In this document: one piece after another, positions 1 through 5,943 of the stretch
Layout of the letters: the number at the start of each line of letters is the position of its first letter
How positions within the stretch are numbered: the first letter of the stretch is position 1
NCBI GenBank assembly: GCA_030146385.1
Contig: JASLBX010000003.1
Span: forward strand, 1 to 7,109
DNA: 7,109 nt
Reading direction: 5' to 3'
DNA from: Jiangellaceae bacterium
GTDB taxonomy: Bacteria > Actinomycetota > Actinomycetes > Jiangellales > Jiangellaceae
Made by a program: the position numbers and the translations under genes
Notes under the pieces: generated by a model
Seen by the model: only the letters and a program-made list of their open reading frames with translations
The model's database searches: none
Told to the model about the DNA's origin: nothing

Positions 1-1128
1 CTCAAGGGCGGCGCGATGAAGTTCGGCCAGGCCCTGTCTGTGTTCGAGGCGGCACTGCCCGAGGAACTGGTCAGCCCGTACCGGGCGACGCTCACCAAGC
101 TGCAGGAAGCCGCGCCGCCGATGCGCCCGCGCGTCGTCCACCAGGTGCTCACCGAGGAGCTCGGCTCGGGCTGGCGGGCCAAGTTCCAAGAGTTCACCGA
201 TACGCCGGCGGCCGCAGCGTCGATCGGGCAGGTCCACAGGGCCATCTGGGAGGACGGCCGCGAGGTCGCGGTCAAGATCCAGTACCCGGGCGCGAACGAC
301 GCGCTGCGCGCCGACCTGCGGCAAATCACAAGGCTCGGCAACGTGGTCGGTTCGATGATCCCGGGCCTCGACATCGGGCCACTGCTCGATGAGCTCACCG
401 ACCGCGTGACCGAGGAACTCGACTACCGGATGGAGGCCGACGCACAGGACGGCTTCGCGTTCGCCTTCGACGGCGACCAGGAGTTCGCCGTCCCGAAGCT
501 GATCCACGGCACCGAACGGGTGCTGGTGTCGGAGTGGCAGGACGGTCGCCCGCTCTCGGACGTCATCGCCAACGGTACGCAGGACGAGCGCGACCGGGCC
601 GGCCTGCTCTACGTCCGGTTCCTGTTCTCCGGCCCCGACCGTGCGGGCCTCCTGCACGCGGACCCGCACCCCGGCAACTACCGCATCACGCCGGACGGAC
701 GGCTGGGCGTCGTCGACTACGGGGCCGTGGCCAGGCTGCCGGAGGGCCTGCCGCCGTCGATCGGCCAGCTGATGCGGCGGGCCCTGGACGGCAATGTCGA
801 AGCGATGCTCGACGGCCTTCGCGATGAGGGCTTCGTCAAGCCGCACATCAGGCTCGGGGCCGCCGAAGTGTACGACTACCTGGCGCCGTTCCTGGAACCC
901 GCGGCGGTCGAGCGGTTCCGATTCAACCGGGAGTGGATGCGGGAGCAGTTCAGCCGGATCAACGACCCGCGGCGGCCGGGCTACACGGTCGGGCTCAAGC
1001 TGAGCCTGCCGCCGTCCTACCTGTTGATCCACAGGGTCTGGATCGGCGGGCTGGGCGTTCTGTCGCAGCTCGACTGCGAGGCGCCGTTCCGGGCCGAGTT
1101 GGCACGCTGGCTGCCCGGCTTCGCGTGA
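1..1128 (+). CDS. ABC1/AarF/UbiB-family kinase-like protein, 5' partial
   Basis: The frame is open from base 1, so the gene starts upstream of the window; 375 residues are visible before the TGA at 1126-1128. The order of ABC1 (UbiB/ADCK) motifs is clear, in visible-residue numbering: KxGQ (KFGQ, 7-10), an alanine-rich nucleotide loop ending in ASIGQVHRA (about 70-81), VAVK with the presumed ATP-contacting lysine at 92, the ExD motif in EELDY (about 138-142), the catalytic-loop HADPHPGN (219-226), and DYG (239-241) where most kinases have DFG. The family comprises atypical kinases or ATPases; characterised members support ubiquinone synthesis or lipid homeostasis. Many actinomycetes make menaquinone, so the substrate here is unknown. 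Residues after about 250 form the helical C-lobe. The Met at 16 cannot be the start, because KxGQ-upstream residues (LKGGA) are already in frame. It converges with the next gene, leaving only 16 nt between the stops. Family assignment is firm; cellular role is not. Confidence 0.93.
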   Translation, partial: LKGGAMKFGQALSVFEAALPEELVSPYRATLTKLQEAAPPMRPRVVHQVLTEELGSGWRAKFQEFTDTPAAAASIGQVHRAIWEDGREVAVKIQYPGANDALRADLRQITRLGNVVGSMIPGLDIGPLLDELTDRVTEELDYRMEADAQDGFAFAFDGDQEFAVPKLIHGTERVLVSEWQDGRPLSDVIANGTQDERDRAGLLYVRFLFSGPDRAGLLHADPHPGNYRITPDGRLGVVDYGAVARLPEGLPPSIGQLMRRALDGNVEAMLDGLRDEGFVKPHIRLGAAEVYDYLAPFLEPAAVERFRFNREWMREQFSRINDPRRPGYTVGLKLSLPPSYLLIHRVWIGGLGVLSQLDCEAPFRAELARWLPGFA

Positions 1129-1144
1129 CGCTGGCGTGGCCCGC

Positions 1145-1333
1145 TCACCAGTAGGCCTGGTCGAGTTTGGCCTCGATGGAGCGCAAATTGTCACGCGCGC
1201 AGGACGGGCAATAGGCCACCGTCCGCCCCTCCTCGGTGCTGAGCACCCAGTCCAGCGGCGGATGCTCACCACCAGGCGTGCCGCACCATGCGCAGACGAC
1301 GAGGTTTCCGGACTGATTCATCGCTTCGAACAT
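1145..1333 (-). CDS. Small double-CxxC (zinc-ribbon-like) conserved hypothetical protein
   Basis: This encodes 62 residues with CAWC at 14-17 and CPSC at 42-45, a four-cysteine arrangement typical of a structural zinc ribbon. An aromatic/proline-rich linker separates the pairs (PPLDWVLSTEEGRT), and a short helix follows (ARDNLRSIEAKLDQ). Small actinobacterial proteins of this layout, often ending in a Trp and carrying a DNLR(S/A)IE-like helix, are familiar as conserved hypotheticals of unknown function. Two starts are possible. The ATG at 1333 has GAGAGG only 1 nt upstream, too close for a normal Shine-Dalgarno. The ATG at 1321 (MNQSGN) has the same GAGAGG 13 nt upstream, rather far. Neither is decisive, and the shorter form keeps all four cysteines. 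It lies 62 nt downstream of the 164-residue gene on the same strand, so co-transcription is possible. It may bind a nucleic acid or a protein partner, but nothing in the sequence shows which. Confidence 0.75.
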   Translation of the reverse strand: MFEAMNQSGNLVVCAWCGTPGGEHPPLDWVLSTEEGRTVAYCPSCARDNLRSIEAKLDQAYW

Positions 1334-1351
1334 ACCTCTCAGACGTCAAGG

Positions 1352-1376
1352 CCGGGACATGCTGCTGTGTTCCCGG
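1352..1376 (-). terminator. Weak hairpin between the 164-residue gene and the CxxC gene
   Basis: CCGGGA at 1352-1357 pairs with TCCCGG at 1371-1376 (6 bp), with two further CA/TG pairs inside if one base is bulged, and a loop of about 8 nt. It sits 20 nt downstream of the stop of the 164-residue gene. There is no T run on either strand, so it may be an attenuating or processing hairpin, or nothing. Confidence 0.2.
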
Positions 1377-1395
1377 GCATCTGCCTGAAGGAAGA

Positions 1396-1890
1396 TCAGT
1401 CCTGCTCTCCGAGCTGACTGTCGAGCCGCATGGCCAGTTCGTGGGCAAGCGCACCCAGGTCCTCGCCGCGGTATACGCCGGCCAGCTCGTCGAGCAACCG
1501 GGCTATGACTTCAGCTTGGCCCACCGTCAACGTGGTCCGGTGGTCCGAAGGTTGGCCACCCTCGGTAAGGCGTGCTCGTAACCCCGCGGCGTAGTCGTCG
1601 CGGTTCAGCGGGTTGCTGGCCGCGTCCCTGATGGTCGCAGTCGGGCGGGGCGGCTTTGCCCCAGCCGCCGGTGAAGTGCTGAACTCAGTGTGCTCGGGGC
1701 AGTAGTCGGTTCCGCGGACCGGGTCGTAGTTCCAACCGGCCGCGTGGGCGCGGGCCCAGGACTTGGCATCGGAGTCATTCCGCCACCGCTCGGCGGCCGG
1801 CGGCTCCACCTGGACGGGACATCCCGCCACGTCGCAGCTGATCACGACACGTCGCAGCGTGCCGCCACGCCCGGACACGTGAATGCTCAC
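1396..1890 (-). CDS. Hypothetical protein with N-terminal Cys/His putative zinc site
   Basis: This encodes 164 residues from a GTG start at 1888-1890. The N-terminal half has a spaced Cys/His set: C19 and C24 (C-x4-C) and C64-x2-H67 in a YCPEH motif, preceded by AGW at about 51-53. This pattern (CDxxGC ... GW ... CPEH) recurs in small actinobacterial and actinophage proteins and suggests a single zinc site. Residues 68-88 are low-complexity Pro/Ala/Thr and probably flexible. Residues about 118-158 are predicted helical (TVGQAEVIARLLDELAGVY and LGALAHELAMRLDSQL). There is no signal peptide or membrane segment. The start is supported by its GTGA overlap with the stop of a 20-codon ORF that has a strong ribosome-binding site, implying translational coupling; GAGAG about 9 nt upstream could also serve. 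GC-rich third positions support coding. Function is unknown; a nucleic-acid-binding or accessory role is possible but unproven. Confidence 0.72.
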   Translation of the reverse strand: MSIHVSGRGGTLRRVVISCDVAGCPVQVEPPAAERWRNDSDAKSWARAHAAGWNYDPVRGTDYCPEHTEFSTSPAAGAKPPRPTATIRDAASNPLNRDDYAAGLRARLTEGGQPSDHRTTLTVGQAEVIARLLDELAGVYRGEDLGALAHELAMRLDSQLGEQD

Positions 1891-1949
1891 CGCTGGTCGC
1901 TCTCAACCGGGCGAACAGCTTCAGCCTCAGCGCAGAATCGGTGGGCCAT
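1887..1949 (-). CDS. 20-residue ORF translationally coupled to the 164-residue gene
   Basis: A 21-codon frame runs from the ATG at 1947-1949 to the TGA at 1887-1889. GGAGG lies at 1955-1959, 5 nt before the ATG, the clearest Shine-Dalgarno in this part of the window. Its TGA overlaps the GTG start of the next gene (GTGA, bases 1890-1887). The peptide begins MAHRFC, is rich in Ala and Glu, and ends VESDQR. It is too short to assign. Three readings are open: a leader ORF that delivers ribosomes to the weakly signalled GTG start, a small protein in its own right, or the true N-terminus of the downstream gene separated by a frameshift. The strong RBS and exact overlap make chance less likely, but no homology is available to confirm it. 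Confidence 0.45.
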   Translation of the reverse strand: MAHRFCAEAEAVRPVESDQR

Positions 1950-1954
1950 CGTCG

Positions 1955-1959
1955 CCTCC
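1955..1959 (-). promoter_or_regulatory. Strong Shine-Dalgarno (GGAGG) for the 20-residue ORF
   Basis: The minus strand reads GGAGG, then 5 nt, then ATG. Among the short genes of this region only this start has a near-consensus site, so it probably sets translation of the coupled pair. Confidence 0.5.
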
Positions 1960-2202
1960 AGGTTCACTATGGGCTCTTAGGGCCCGGACGGGAAAGTGGG
2001 GTGGACGCAAGTAGAACACGTCGGCGTCCCCATTTCGCGATCACAGAGTATGCGCACGTTGGGCACAGTGTGAGCCCCACCTGTCCAAGCCCTGCCCATA
2101 CTGCCAGCTTGAAACCGACCACGACGGCTCGATGCCTGGCCGCCATCGCAGGCTCCCGGCTCTCCTGGATCGCGCACGCGCCCACGACACCCAACTGTGC
2201 AG
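1960..2202. other. Stretch without an assignable gene; possible coding relic
   Basis: This separates the leftward small genes from the MMPL remnant and presumably holds the promoter for the 20-codon ORF; I see only a poor -10-like CATAGT near 1967-1972 on the minus strand. On the plus strand a frame is open from 2015, after the TAG at 2012-2014. From about 2048 it has G/C-biased third positions and protein-like content, including CPYC followed by an acidic/His stretch (ETDHDG) and LLDRARAHD. It has no ATG, GTG or TTG before the internal ATG at 2132 and runs without a stop into sequence antisense to the MMPL remnant. It may therefore be a gene fragment or chance. I do not recognise it. Confidence 0.3.
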
Positions 2203-2635
2203 CTACGTGGCACGCAACACCGCCCCTGCCCAGCGTGGACAGGGGCGGTGTGCGCCCGGAGTGTCAGCCACCAGCACGGCCTCACGCTCCTCGTCCGCCG
2301 GCACTTCCTCGGCCGACGGCGAACCGTGCGGGTCGAGTGTCGGAAGCACCCGGTCCAGCCACCTGGGCAGATACCAGTTGGCGCGGCCCAGCAGGGCATG
2401 GCTGCGGACACGACCACCAGCCGGATCAAGGTCGCGTCGATGGCGATGGCTGCGGCCATGCCGACCCCGATCACCTTGATGACCACGTTTGGATCGAAGG
2501 CGAACCCGAGGAACACGGCAACCATGATCAACGCGGCCGAGGTGATGACCCGTGCAGTCGAGGCGAGGCCGGTGACGACACTTCCCTTGCTGTCACCGGT
2601 CCGGCGGTACTCCTCGCGGACCCGGCCCAGGAGGC
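2203..2635 (-). pseudogene. MMPL-family transporter, C-terminal remnant with frameshift
   Basis: On the minus strand the frame from about 2633 reads LLGRVREEYRRTGDS, then GLASTARVITSAALIMVAVF and VIGVGMAAAIAIDATLIRL. These are the conserved segments around the last transmembrane helices of actinobacterial MMPL (RND-like lipid exporter) proteins. At the ATG at 2397-2399 the frame breaks. The expected continuation LLGRANWYLPRWLDRVLP appears in the frame beginning at 2394, so one base has been lost at about 2395-2396. That frame ends at the TAG at 2203-2205, though the native stop may have been a TGA at 2264-2266, just before the hairpin. MMPL proteins usually have 700 or more residues; about 130 remain here and the whole N-terminal part is missing. 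No start codon with an RBS is apparent, so it is a non-functional relic. The plus-strand open frame across this stretch is its antisense shadow. Confidence 0.85.
2217..2251 (-). terminator. 12-bp perfect hairpin at the 3' end of the MMPL remnant
   Basis: ACACCGCCCCTG at 2217-2228 and CAGGGGCGGTGT at 2240-2251 are exact reverse complements, with an 11-nt spacer. It is the strongest short inverted repeat in the window and lies at the 3' end of the MMPL remnant, so it is probably that gene's original factor-independent terminator. There is no T run on either strand, which is common in high-GC actinobacteria. Function in both directions is possible. Confidence 0.6.
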
Positions 2636-3323
2636 GCTGACCTGGGCACGTGCCGTCGGCGACGCGTGCCGAGGCGACAGCGCCAGAGCCCTGCGCCGAA
2701 TCGCAACAGTCAACAGCCTGGGCGTCGCCCGGATGGCGGCACTGGACCGCATCGAGATCGCGGTGCAGGCTCAGCACCTCCCGAAGGCCCTCGAGTGGCT
2801 CATCGACCTGGAGACATTCGCGACGCTGACCAGGGCCGCCTGGGCGGCCGCCAGGGCAGCCCACTGCCGAGCCCTGCTTTCCGCGCCCGATGCCGCCGAC
2901 GAGATGTTTCTGGCAGCGCTCGACCACCACACTCGGTCCCAACGCCCATTCGAGCGCGCACGGACCGAGCTCTCGTACGGGGAGTACCTTCGCCGTGCGC
3001 GGCGCCGCGTCGACGCTCGCGGGCATCTTCGAACGGCCCTGGACATCTTTGAGGACCTACGGGCTGCACCGTGGCGGAAGCGAGCATTGCAGGAGTTACG
3101 CGCCTCCGGCGAGCGTGCACGTCAGCGGGACCAGCGCGCGACCCCGCAGCTGACCGCCCAGGAGCTGCAAGTCGCCCGATTCTTCGCCCAAGGCCTGTCC
3201 AACCGCGACGTGGCGGCCCAGCTCTTCGTGAGCCCGCGCACCATCGACTTCCACCTGCGCAACGTTTTCACGAAAGTCGGTGTCAGTTCCCGCACACAGC
3301 TCGCGCACGCATCCCTCGAGTAG
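2636..3323 (+). pseudogene. LuxR-family (LAL-type) regulator, C-terminal remnant
   Basis: The frame ending with the TAG at 3321-3323 encodes a helical, TPR-like region (ARMAALDRIEIAVQ, FERARTELSYGEYLRRARR, VDARGHLRTALDIFEDL) followed by a complete LuxR/FixJ helix-turn-helix at 3150-3320. Its hallmarks are LTAQELQVARFFAQGLSNRD, VAAQLFVSPRTIDFHLRNVF and the C-terminal TKVGVSSRTQL. This is the usual tail of LAL regulators, which carry an N-terminal AAA ATPase and total roughly 900 residues; the ATPase and most of the middle are missing. Similarity begins where the MMPL similarity ends. The frame stays open back to 1941, but that part is antisense to the MMPL remnant and not real protein. The first in-frame ATG within the similarity is 2733 (196 residues, no Shine-Dalgarno). 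The domain could still bind DNA if expressed; I infer a pseudogene because no proper start or signal-receiving part remains. Confidence 0.82.
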
Positions 3324-3388
3324 CCCCGGCGAACCGAACCATGCACGCGGGTGCCCTGGAGCCGCAGCCGCTTCGCTCGTGAACTCCA

Positions 3389-3421
3389 TAGCCCGGAACG
3401 GCCGATGATCACGAAGGGCTA
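3389..3421 (-). terminator. Weak hairpin overlapping the glmM stop
   Basis: TAGCCC at 3389-3394 pairs with GGGCTA at 3416-3421 across a 21-nt loop that contains the glmM stop codon. There is no T run. The 85 nt between the LuxR-remnant stop and the glmM stop show no better terminator, although the two genes converge here. Confidence 0.2.
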
Positions 3422-4767
3422 GTGAGGGCAAGGGCCGACTTGACGGCGGTTGCGAGGCGGTCGGCCACGGCGCGAGCGTGCTCTTCGGTCGCGGCTTCGA
3501 TCATCACGCGGACGACCGGCTCGGTGCCGGACGGACGCAGCAGCACGCGGCCGGTGTCGCCGAGCTCGGCTTCCGCGGCGGCCACGGCGTCCTGGACCGC
3601 CGGGTCGGTAGCCACTCGCGACCTGTCCACGCCAGACACGTTGACCAGCACCTGCGGTAGCCGCTGGACGACTCCCGCGAGGCTGTGCAGCGGCTCGCCG
3701 GACGCCGCGACGCGGGCCAGCAGGTGGACAGCCGTGAGCAGCCCGTCGCCGGTGGTCGCGTGACCGGACAGGACGACATGCCCCGACTGCTCGCCACCGA
3801 GCGAGTACCCGCCGTCCTTCATCGCCTCGAGGACGTACCGGTCGCCGACGGCGGTATCCACGACGGTCAGCCCGGCCGCCTTCATCGCGAGCCGGAATCC
3901 CTCGTTGGACATGACGGTCGCGACGACCGTTCCGTGGTGTAGTAAGCCCGCATCCGCCATCGCCAGCGCGAGCACGGCCATGATCTGGTCGCCGTCCACC
4001 TCGTCACCAGCGGCGGTGACCGCCAGGCACCGGTCGGCATCGCCGTCGTGGGCGATGCCGGCGTCAACTCCGTGCTCGACGACGAGCTTCTGCAGCCCGG
4101 CAAGGTGCGTCGACCCGCATCCGTCGTTGATGTTCAGCCCGTCGGGCTCCGCGCATACCGCGGTCACGTCCGCGCCGAGCCGGCGGAGCGCCTCTGGCGT
4201 GGTGCGGTACGCCGCGCCGTTCGCGCAGTCGACGACGACGCGCAGCCCGTCGAGCCGGTGCGGAGCCGACTCCACGATGTGGGCGACGTACGTCTCGAAG
4301 CCCTCGGGATAGTCACGGACGCGTCCGACCGCGGCGCCCGTCGGGCGTTTCCACGGCTCGCGGAGGCGGGCCTCGATCGCGTCCTCGATGGCGTCGTCGA
4401 GCTTGTGGCCGCCCTTGGCGAAGAACTTGATGCCGTTGTCGGGCATCGGGTTGTGGCTGGCCGAGATCATCACACCGAGATCGGCGCCGAGCGCACCGGT
4501 CAGATGTGCGATGGCCGGCGTGGGCAGGATCCCCGCCCGGAGCACGTCAACGCCGGCGCTAGCCAGCCCGGCGACAACGGCGGACTCCAGAAACTCGCCG
4601 GACGCGCGGGGATCACGGCCGACGACCGCGACCGGGCGATGGCCGGCAAAGGCGCCAGCCTCGCCCAACACGTGCGCAGCAGCAACCGACAGGTCCAGGG
4701 CAAGCTCTGCGGTGAGTTCCCGATTCGCGAGACCCCGGACGCCGTCGGTTCCGAACAGCCGGACCAC
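3409..4767 (-). CDS. glmM: Phosphoglucosamine mutase GlmM
   Basis: This encodes 452 residues, full length for the family. GlmM interconverts glucosamine-6-phosphate and glucosamine-1-phosphate in the cytosol, feeding UDP-GlcNAc for peptidoglycan. All signature sites are present: N-terminal LFGTDGVRG (4-12); the active-site loop ISASHNP (101-107), whose second serine (S104) is the residue phosphorylated in the family; the metal-binding DGDADR (241-246); the sugar-recognition GEQSGH (325-330); and the phosphate-binding RPSGTEP (411-417). The start is the GTG at 4765-4767, placing the FGTDGVRG motif at its usual distance from the N-terminus. It lies 6 nt after the rpsI stop with no convincing Shine-Dalgarno, so translation probably depends on coupling to rpsI. 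The order rplM-rpsI-glmM is widespread in actinobacteria. Nothing appears broken. Confidence 0.98.
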   Translation of the reverse strand: MVRLFGTDGVRGLANRELTAELALDLSVAAAHVLGEAGAFAGHRPVAVVGRDPRASGEFLESAVVAGLASAGVDVLRAGILPTPAIAHLTGALGADLGVMISASHNPMPDNGIKFFAKGGHKLDDAIEDAIEARLREPWKRPTGAAVGRVRDYPEGFETYVAHIVESAPHRLDGLRVVVDCANGAAYRTTPEALRRLGADVTAVCAEPDGLNINDGCGSTHLAGLQKLVVEHGVDAGIAHDGDADRCLAVTAAGDEVDGDQIMAVLALAMADAGLLHHGTVVATVMSNEGFRLAMKAAGLTVVDTAVGDRYVLEAMKDGGYSLGGEQSGHVVLSGHATTGDGLLTAVHLLARVAASGEPLHSLAGVVQRLPQVLVNVSGVDRSRVATDPAVQDAVAAAEAELGDTGRVLLRPSGTEPVVRVMIEAATEEHARAVADRLATAVKSALALTSPS

Positions 4768-4773
4768 GGCGGG

Positions 4774-5319
4774 TCAGCGCTTGCTGTACTGCGGCGCCTT
4801 GCGTGCCTTCTTCAGACCGGCCTTCTTTCGCTCGGTGACACGTGGGTCCCGAGTGAGGAAACCGGCCCTTTTCAGGACCGAACGGTTGTTGTCGACGTCG
4901 GCGTTGTTAAGCGCGCGAGCGATGCCGAGCCGGAGAGCGCCGGCCTGACCGCTGGCCCCGCCACCTGTGATGCGGGCGATGACGTCGTACTTGTCTTCGA
5001 CCTGCAGCTCCACGAACGGGGAGTTCACGAGCTGCTGGTGGACCTTGTTCGGGAAGTACTCGTCAAGAGAGCGCCCGTTGATGGTCCAGGTGCCGGTCCC
5101 GGGAACGATGCGGACCCGCGCGATGGCCTGCTTGCGCCGGCCGGTGGCCGCGGCGGGCTCGATGTGGGAGAAACGCGTCTGGGCGGTCTCAGAGGTGAAT
5201 TCGCTGATGTCGGTGGCATCGGCCTCGTCGACCGGCGTCTCGACGTCAGGCGTAGCAGTGGTGGTCTCGGTCATGTCCTCGCTCACGGTGGTCCCGGTCG
5301 TCGACGTCAGTTGTGTCAT
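4774..5319 (-). CDS. rpsI: 30S ribosomal protein S9
   Basis: This encodes 181 residues. The S9 core begins near residue 58 with TGRRKQAIARVRIVPG and continues through NGRSLDEYFPNK, ARITGGGASGQAGALRLGIA and the basic tail KKARKAPQYSKR, which in ribosome structures reaches the P-site tRNA. The first 50 or so residues are an acidic, Thr/Glu-rich, probably disordered extension, as in other actinobacterial S9 proteins. The ATG at 5317-5319 overlaps the rplM stop (ATGA), and AGG lies 7 nt upstream inside rplM, which favours it. A GTG at 5284-5286 (VSEDMTET), with GGGA upstream, is a possible alternative that would remove 11 residues. It is the second gene of the operon, and its stop is 6 nt before glmM. 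Confidence 0.98.
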   Translation of the reverse strand: MTQLTSTTGTTVSEDMTETTTATPDVETPVDEADATDISEFTSETAQTRFSHIEPAAATGRRKQAIARVRIVPGTGTWTINGRSLDEYFPNKVHQQLVNSPFVELQVEDKYDVIARITGGGASGQAGALRLGIARALNNADVDNNRSVLKRAGFLTRDPRVTERKKAGLKKARKAPQYSKR

Positions 5320-5759
5320 TGCGCGACCTGGGTGATTTCGTACGGCACCGGCTTCTGGGCCTGGTGCGGGTGCTCGGGGCCGGCGTAGACCTTGAGCTTG
5401 GAGAGCATCTGGCGGCCGAGAGTGCCGCTTGGCAGCATGCCCTTCACTGCCTTCTCGATGACCCGGCGTGGGTTCTTCTCCAGCAGCTGCTCGTACGACC
5501 GCGACTGCAGCCCGCCCGGGTACCCGGAGTGGCGGTACTCGACCTTCTGCAGCAGCTTGTTGCCGGTCAGCGCGACCTTGTCGGCGTTCACGATGACGAC
5601 GAAGTCACCAGTGTCGACGTGCGGTGCGTAGATGGGCTTGTGCTTGCCCCGCAGCAGAGTCGCCGCCTGGCTGGCCAACCGGCCGAGGACAACGTCGGTG
5701 GCGTCGATGACATGCCACTGGCGCTGAACGTCGCCGGGCTTCGGGCTGTACGTGCGCAC
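5316..5759 (-). CDS. rplM: 50S ribosomal protein L13
   Basis: This encodes 147 residues, the standard actinobacterial L13 length. Motifs seen include RTYSPKPGDV at the start, WHVIDATDVVLGRLASQAA, GKHKPIYAPHVDTGDFVV, YRHSGYPGG, KGMLPSGTLGRQML and KLKVYAGPEHPHQAQ. L13 binds 23S rRNA early in large-subunit assembly. I chose the GTG at 5757-5759 rather than the longer open frame back to 5825. It gives the canonical N-terminus, and a GAAGG sits 9 nt upstream, whereas the extra 22 residues do not resemble L13. It is the first gene of the rplM-rpsI-glmM operon and overlaps rpsI by 4 nt. Confidence 0.98.
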   Translation of the reverse strand: MRTYSPKPGDVQRQWHVIDATDVVLGRLASQAATLLRGKHKPIYAPHVDTGDFVVIVNADKVALTGNKLLQKVEYRHSGYPGGLQSRSYEQLLEKNPRRVIEKAVKGMLPSGTLGRQMLSKLKVYAGPEHPHQAQKPVPYEITQVAQ

Positions 5760-5768
5760 GGTCGTAGG

Positions 5769-5773
5769 CCTTC
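5769..5773 (-). promoter_or_regulatory. Ribosome-binding site deciding the rplM GTG start
   Basis: GAAGG on the minus strand lies 9 nt before the GTG at 5759. It supports the short, canonical L13 over the longer upstream frame. Confidence 0.5.
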
Positions 5774-5834
5774 GTTTCGTCGAGAGGATGGAACAGTCAT
5801 GGCGTGCAGCGTCGCCCGCGCACACCGGCTGATT

Positions 5835-5863
5835 AGCTTACCGACCATGCTCGCCAAGGGCAA
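5835..5863 (-). promoter_or_regulatory. Candidate promoter of the rplM-rpsI-glmM operon
   Basis: On the minus strand TTGCCC (5858-5863) and TAAGCT (5835-5840) are separated by 17 nt, matching 4/6 and 3/6 of the housekeeping consensus. This would place the transcript start about 70 nt upstream of the rplM GTG. It is the only region upstream of the operon free of coding sequence, so a promoter is expected here, but the exact elements are a guess. Confidence 0.35.
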
Positions 5864-5884
5864 AACGCCGGGGTTGGCGACCCC
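5862..5884 (-). terminator. Second hairpin followed by a T run, downstream of the antiporter
   Basis: On the minus strand GGGGT (5884-5880) pairs with ACCCC (5874-5870) around a 5-nt loop; then come GGCG and TTTT (5865-5862). It follows the larger hairpin and could back it up. The T run overlaps the candidate -35 box of rplM. Confidence 0.4.
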
Positions 5885-5889
5885 TACTC

Positions 5890-5943
5890 CATGATCACGG
5901 AGACTTTGTGGCCCGATCCGGTGCCAAACTCTTCGTGATCATG
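5890..5943 (-). terminator. Long hairpin overlapping the antiporter stop codon
   Basis: CATGATCACG at 5890-5899 is the exact reverse complement of CGTGATCATG at 5934-5943. Pairing continues inward with a G-T wobble, AGA/TCT, one mismatch and TTTG/CAAA, leaving an apical loop of about 16 nt. The antiporter TGA (5939-5941) lies in the arm, so the stem forms right at the end of that gene. It probably terminates or protects the antiporter mRNA before the rplM promoter. Confidence 0.65.

Noticed and set aside
1941..2630. N-terminal half of a long plus-strand open frame that ends in the LuxR domain
   Set aside because: It runs antisense through the recognisable MMPL remnant and has low-complexity Pro/Arg/Thr composition; only the part after about 2636 resembles a protein family.
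1960..3408. Insertion sequence or integrated element as the cause of the degraded region
   Set aside because: I found no transposase or integrase similarity, no terminal inverted repeats at the borders, and no tRNA gene or duplicated target site.
3405..3416. 12-nt ATGATCACGAAG at the glmM stop, repeated inverted at 5931-5942 at the antiporter stop, flanking the ribosomal operon
   Set aside because: A few 12-nt inverted matches are expected by chance in 7 kb, and the flanks do not extend the similarity, so I do not call it a mobile-element boundary.
4048..5388. Long plus-strand open frame opposite glmM, rpsI and rplM
   Set aside because: It is antisense to three certain genes; long antisense frames are expected in high-GC DNA with strong third-position bias.
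5760..5825. Extended N-terminus for rplM, 22 residues longer
   Set aside because: The extension does not resemble L13, and the GTG at 5759 gives the canonical start with a Shine-Dalgarno at a normal distance.
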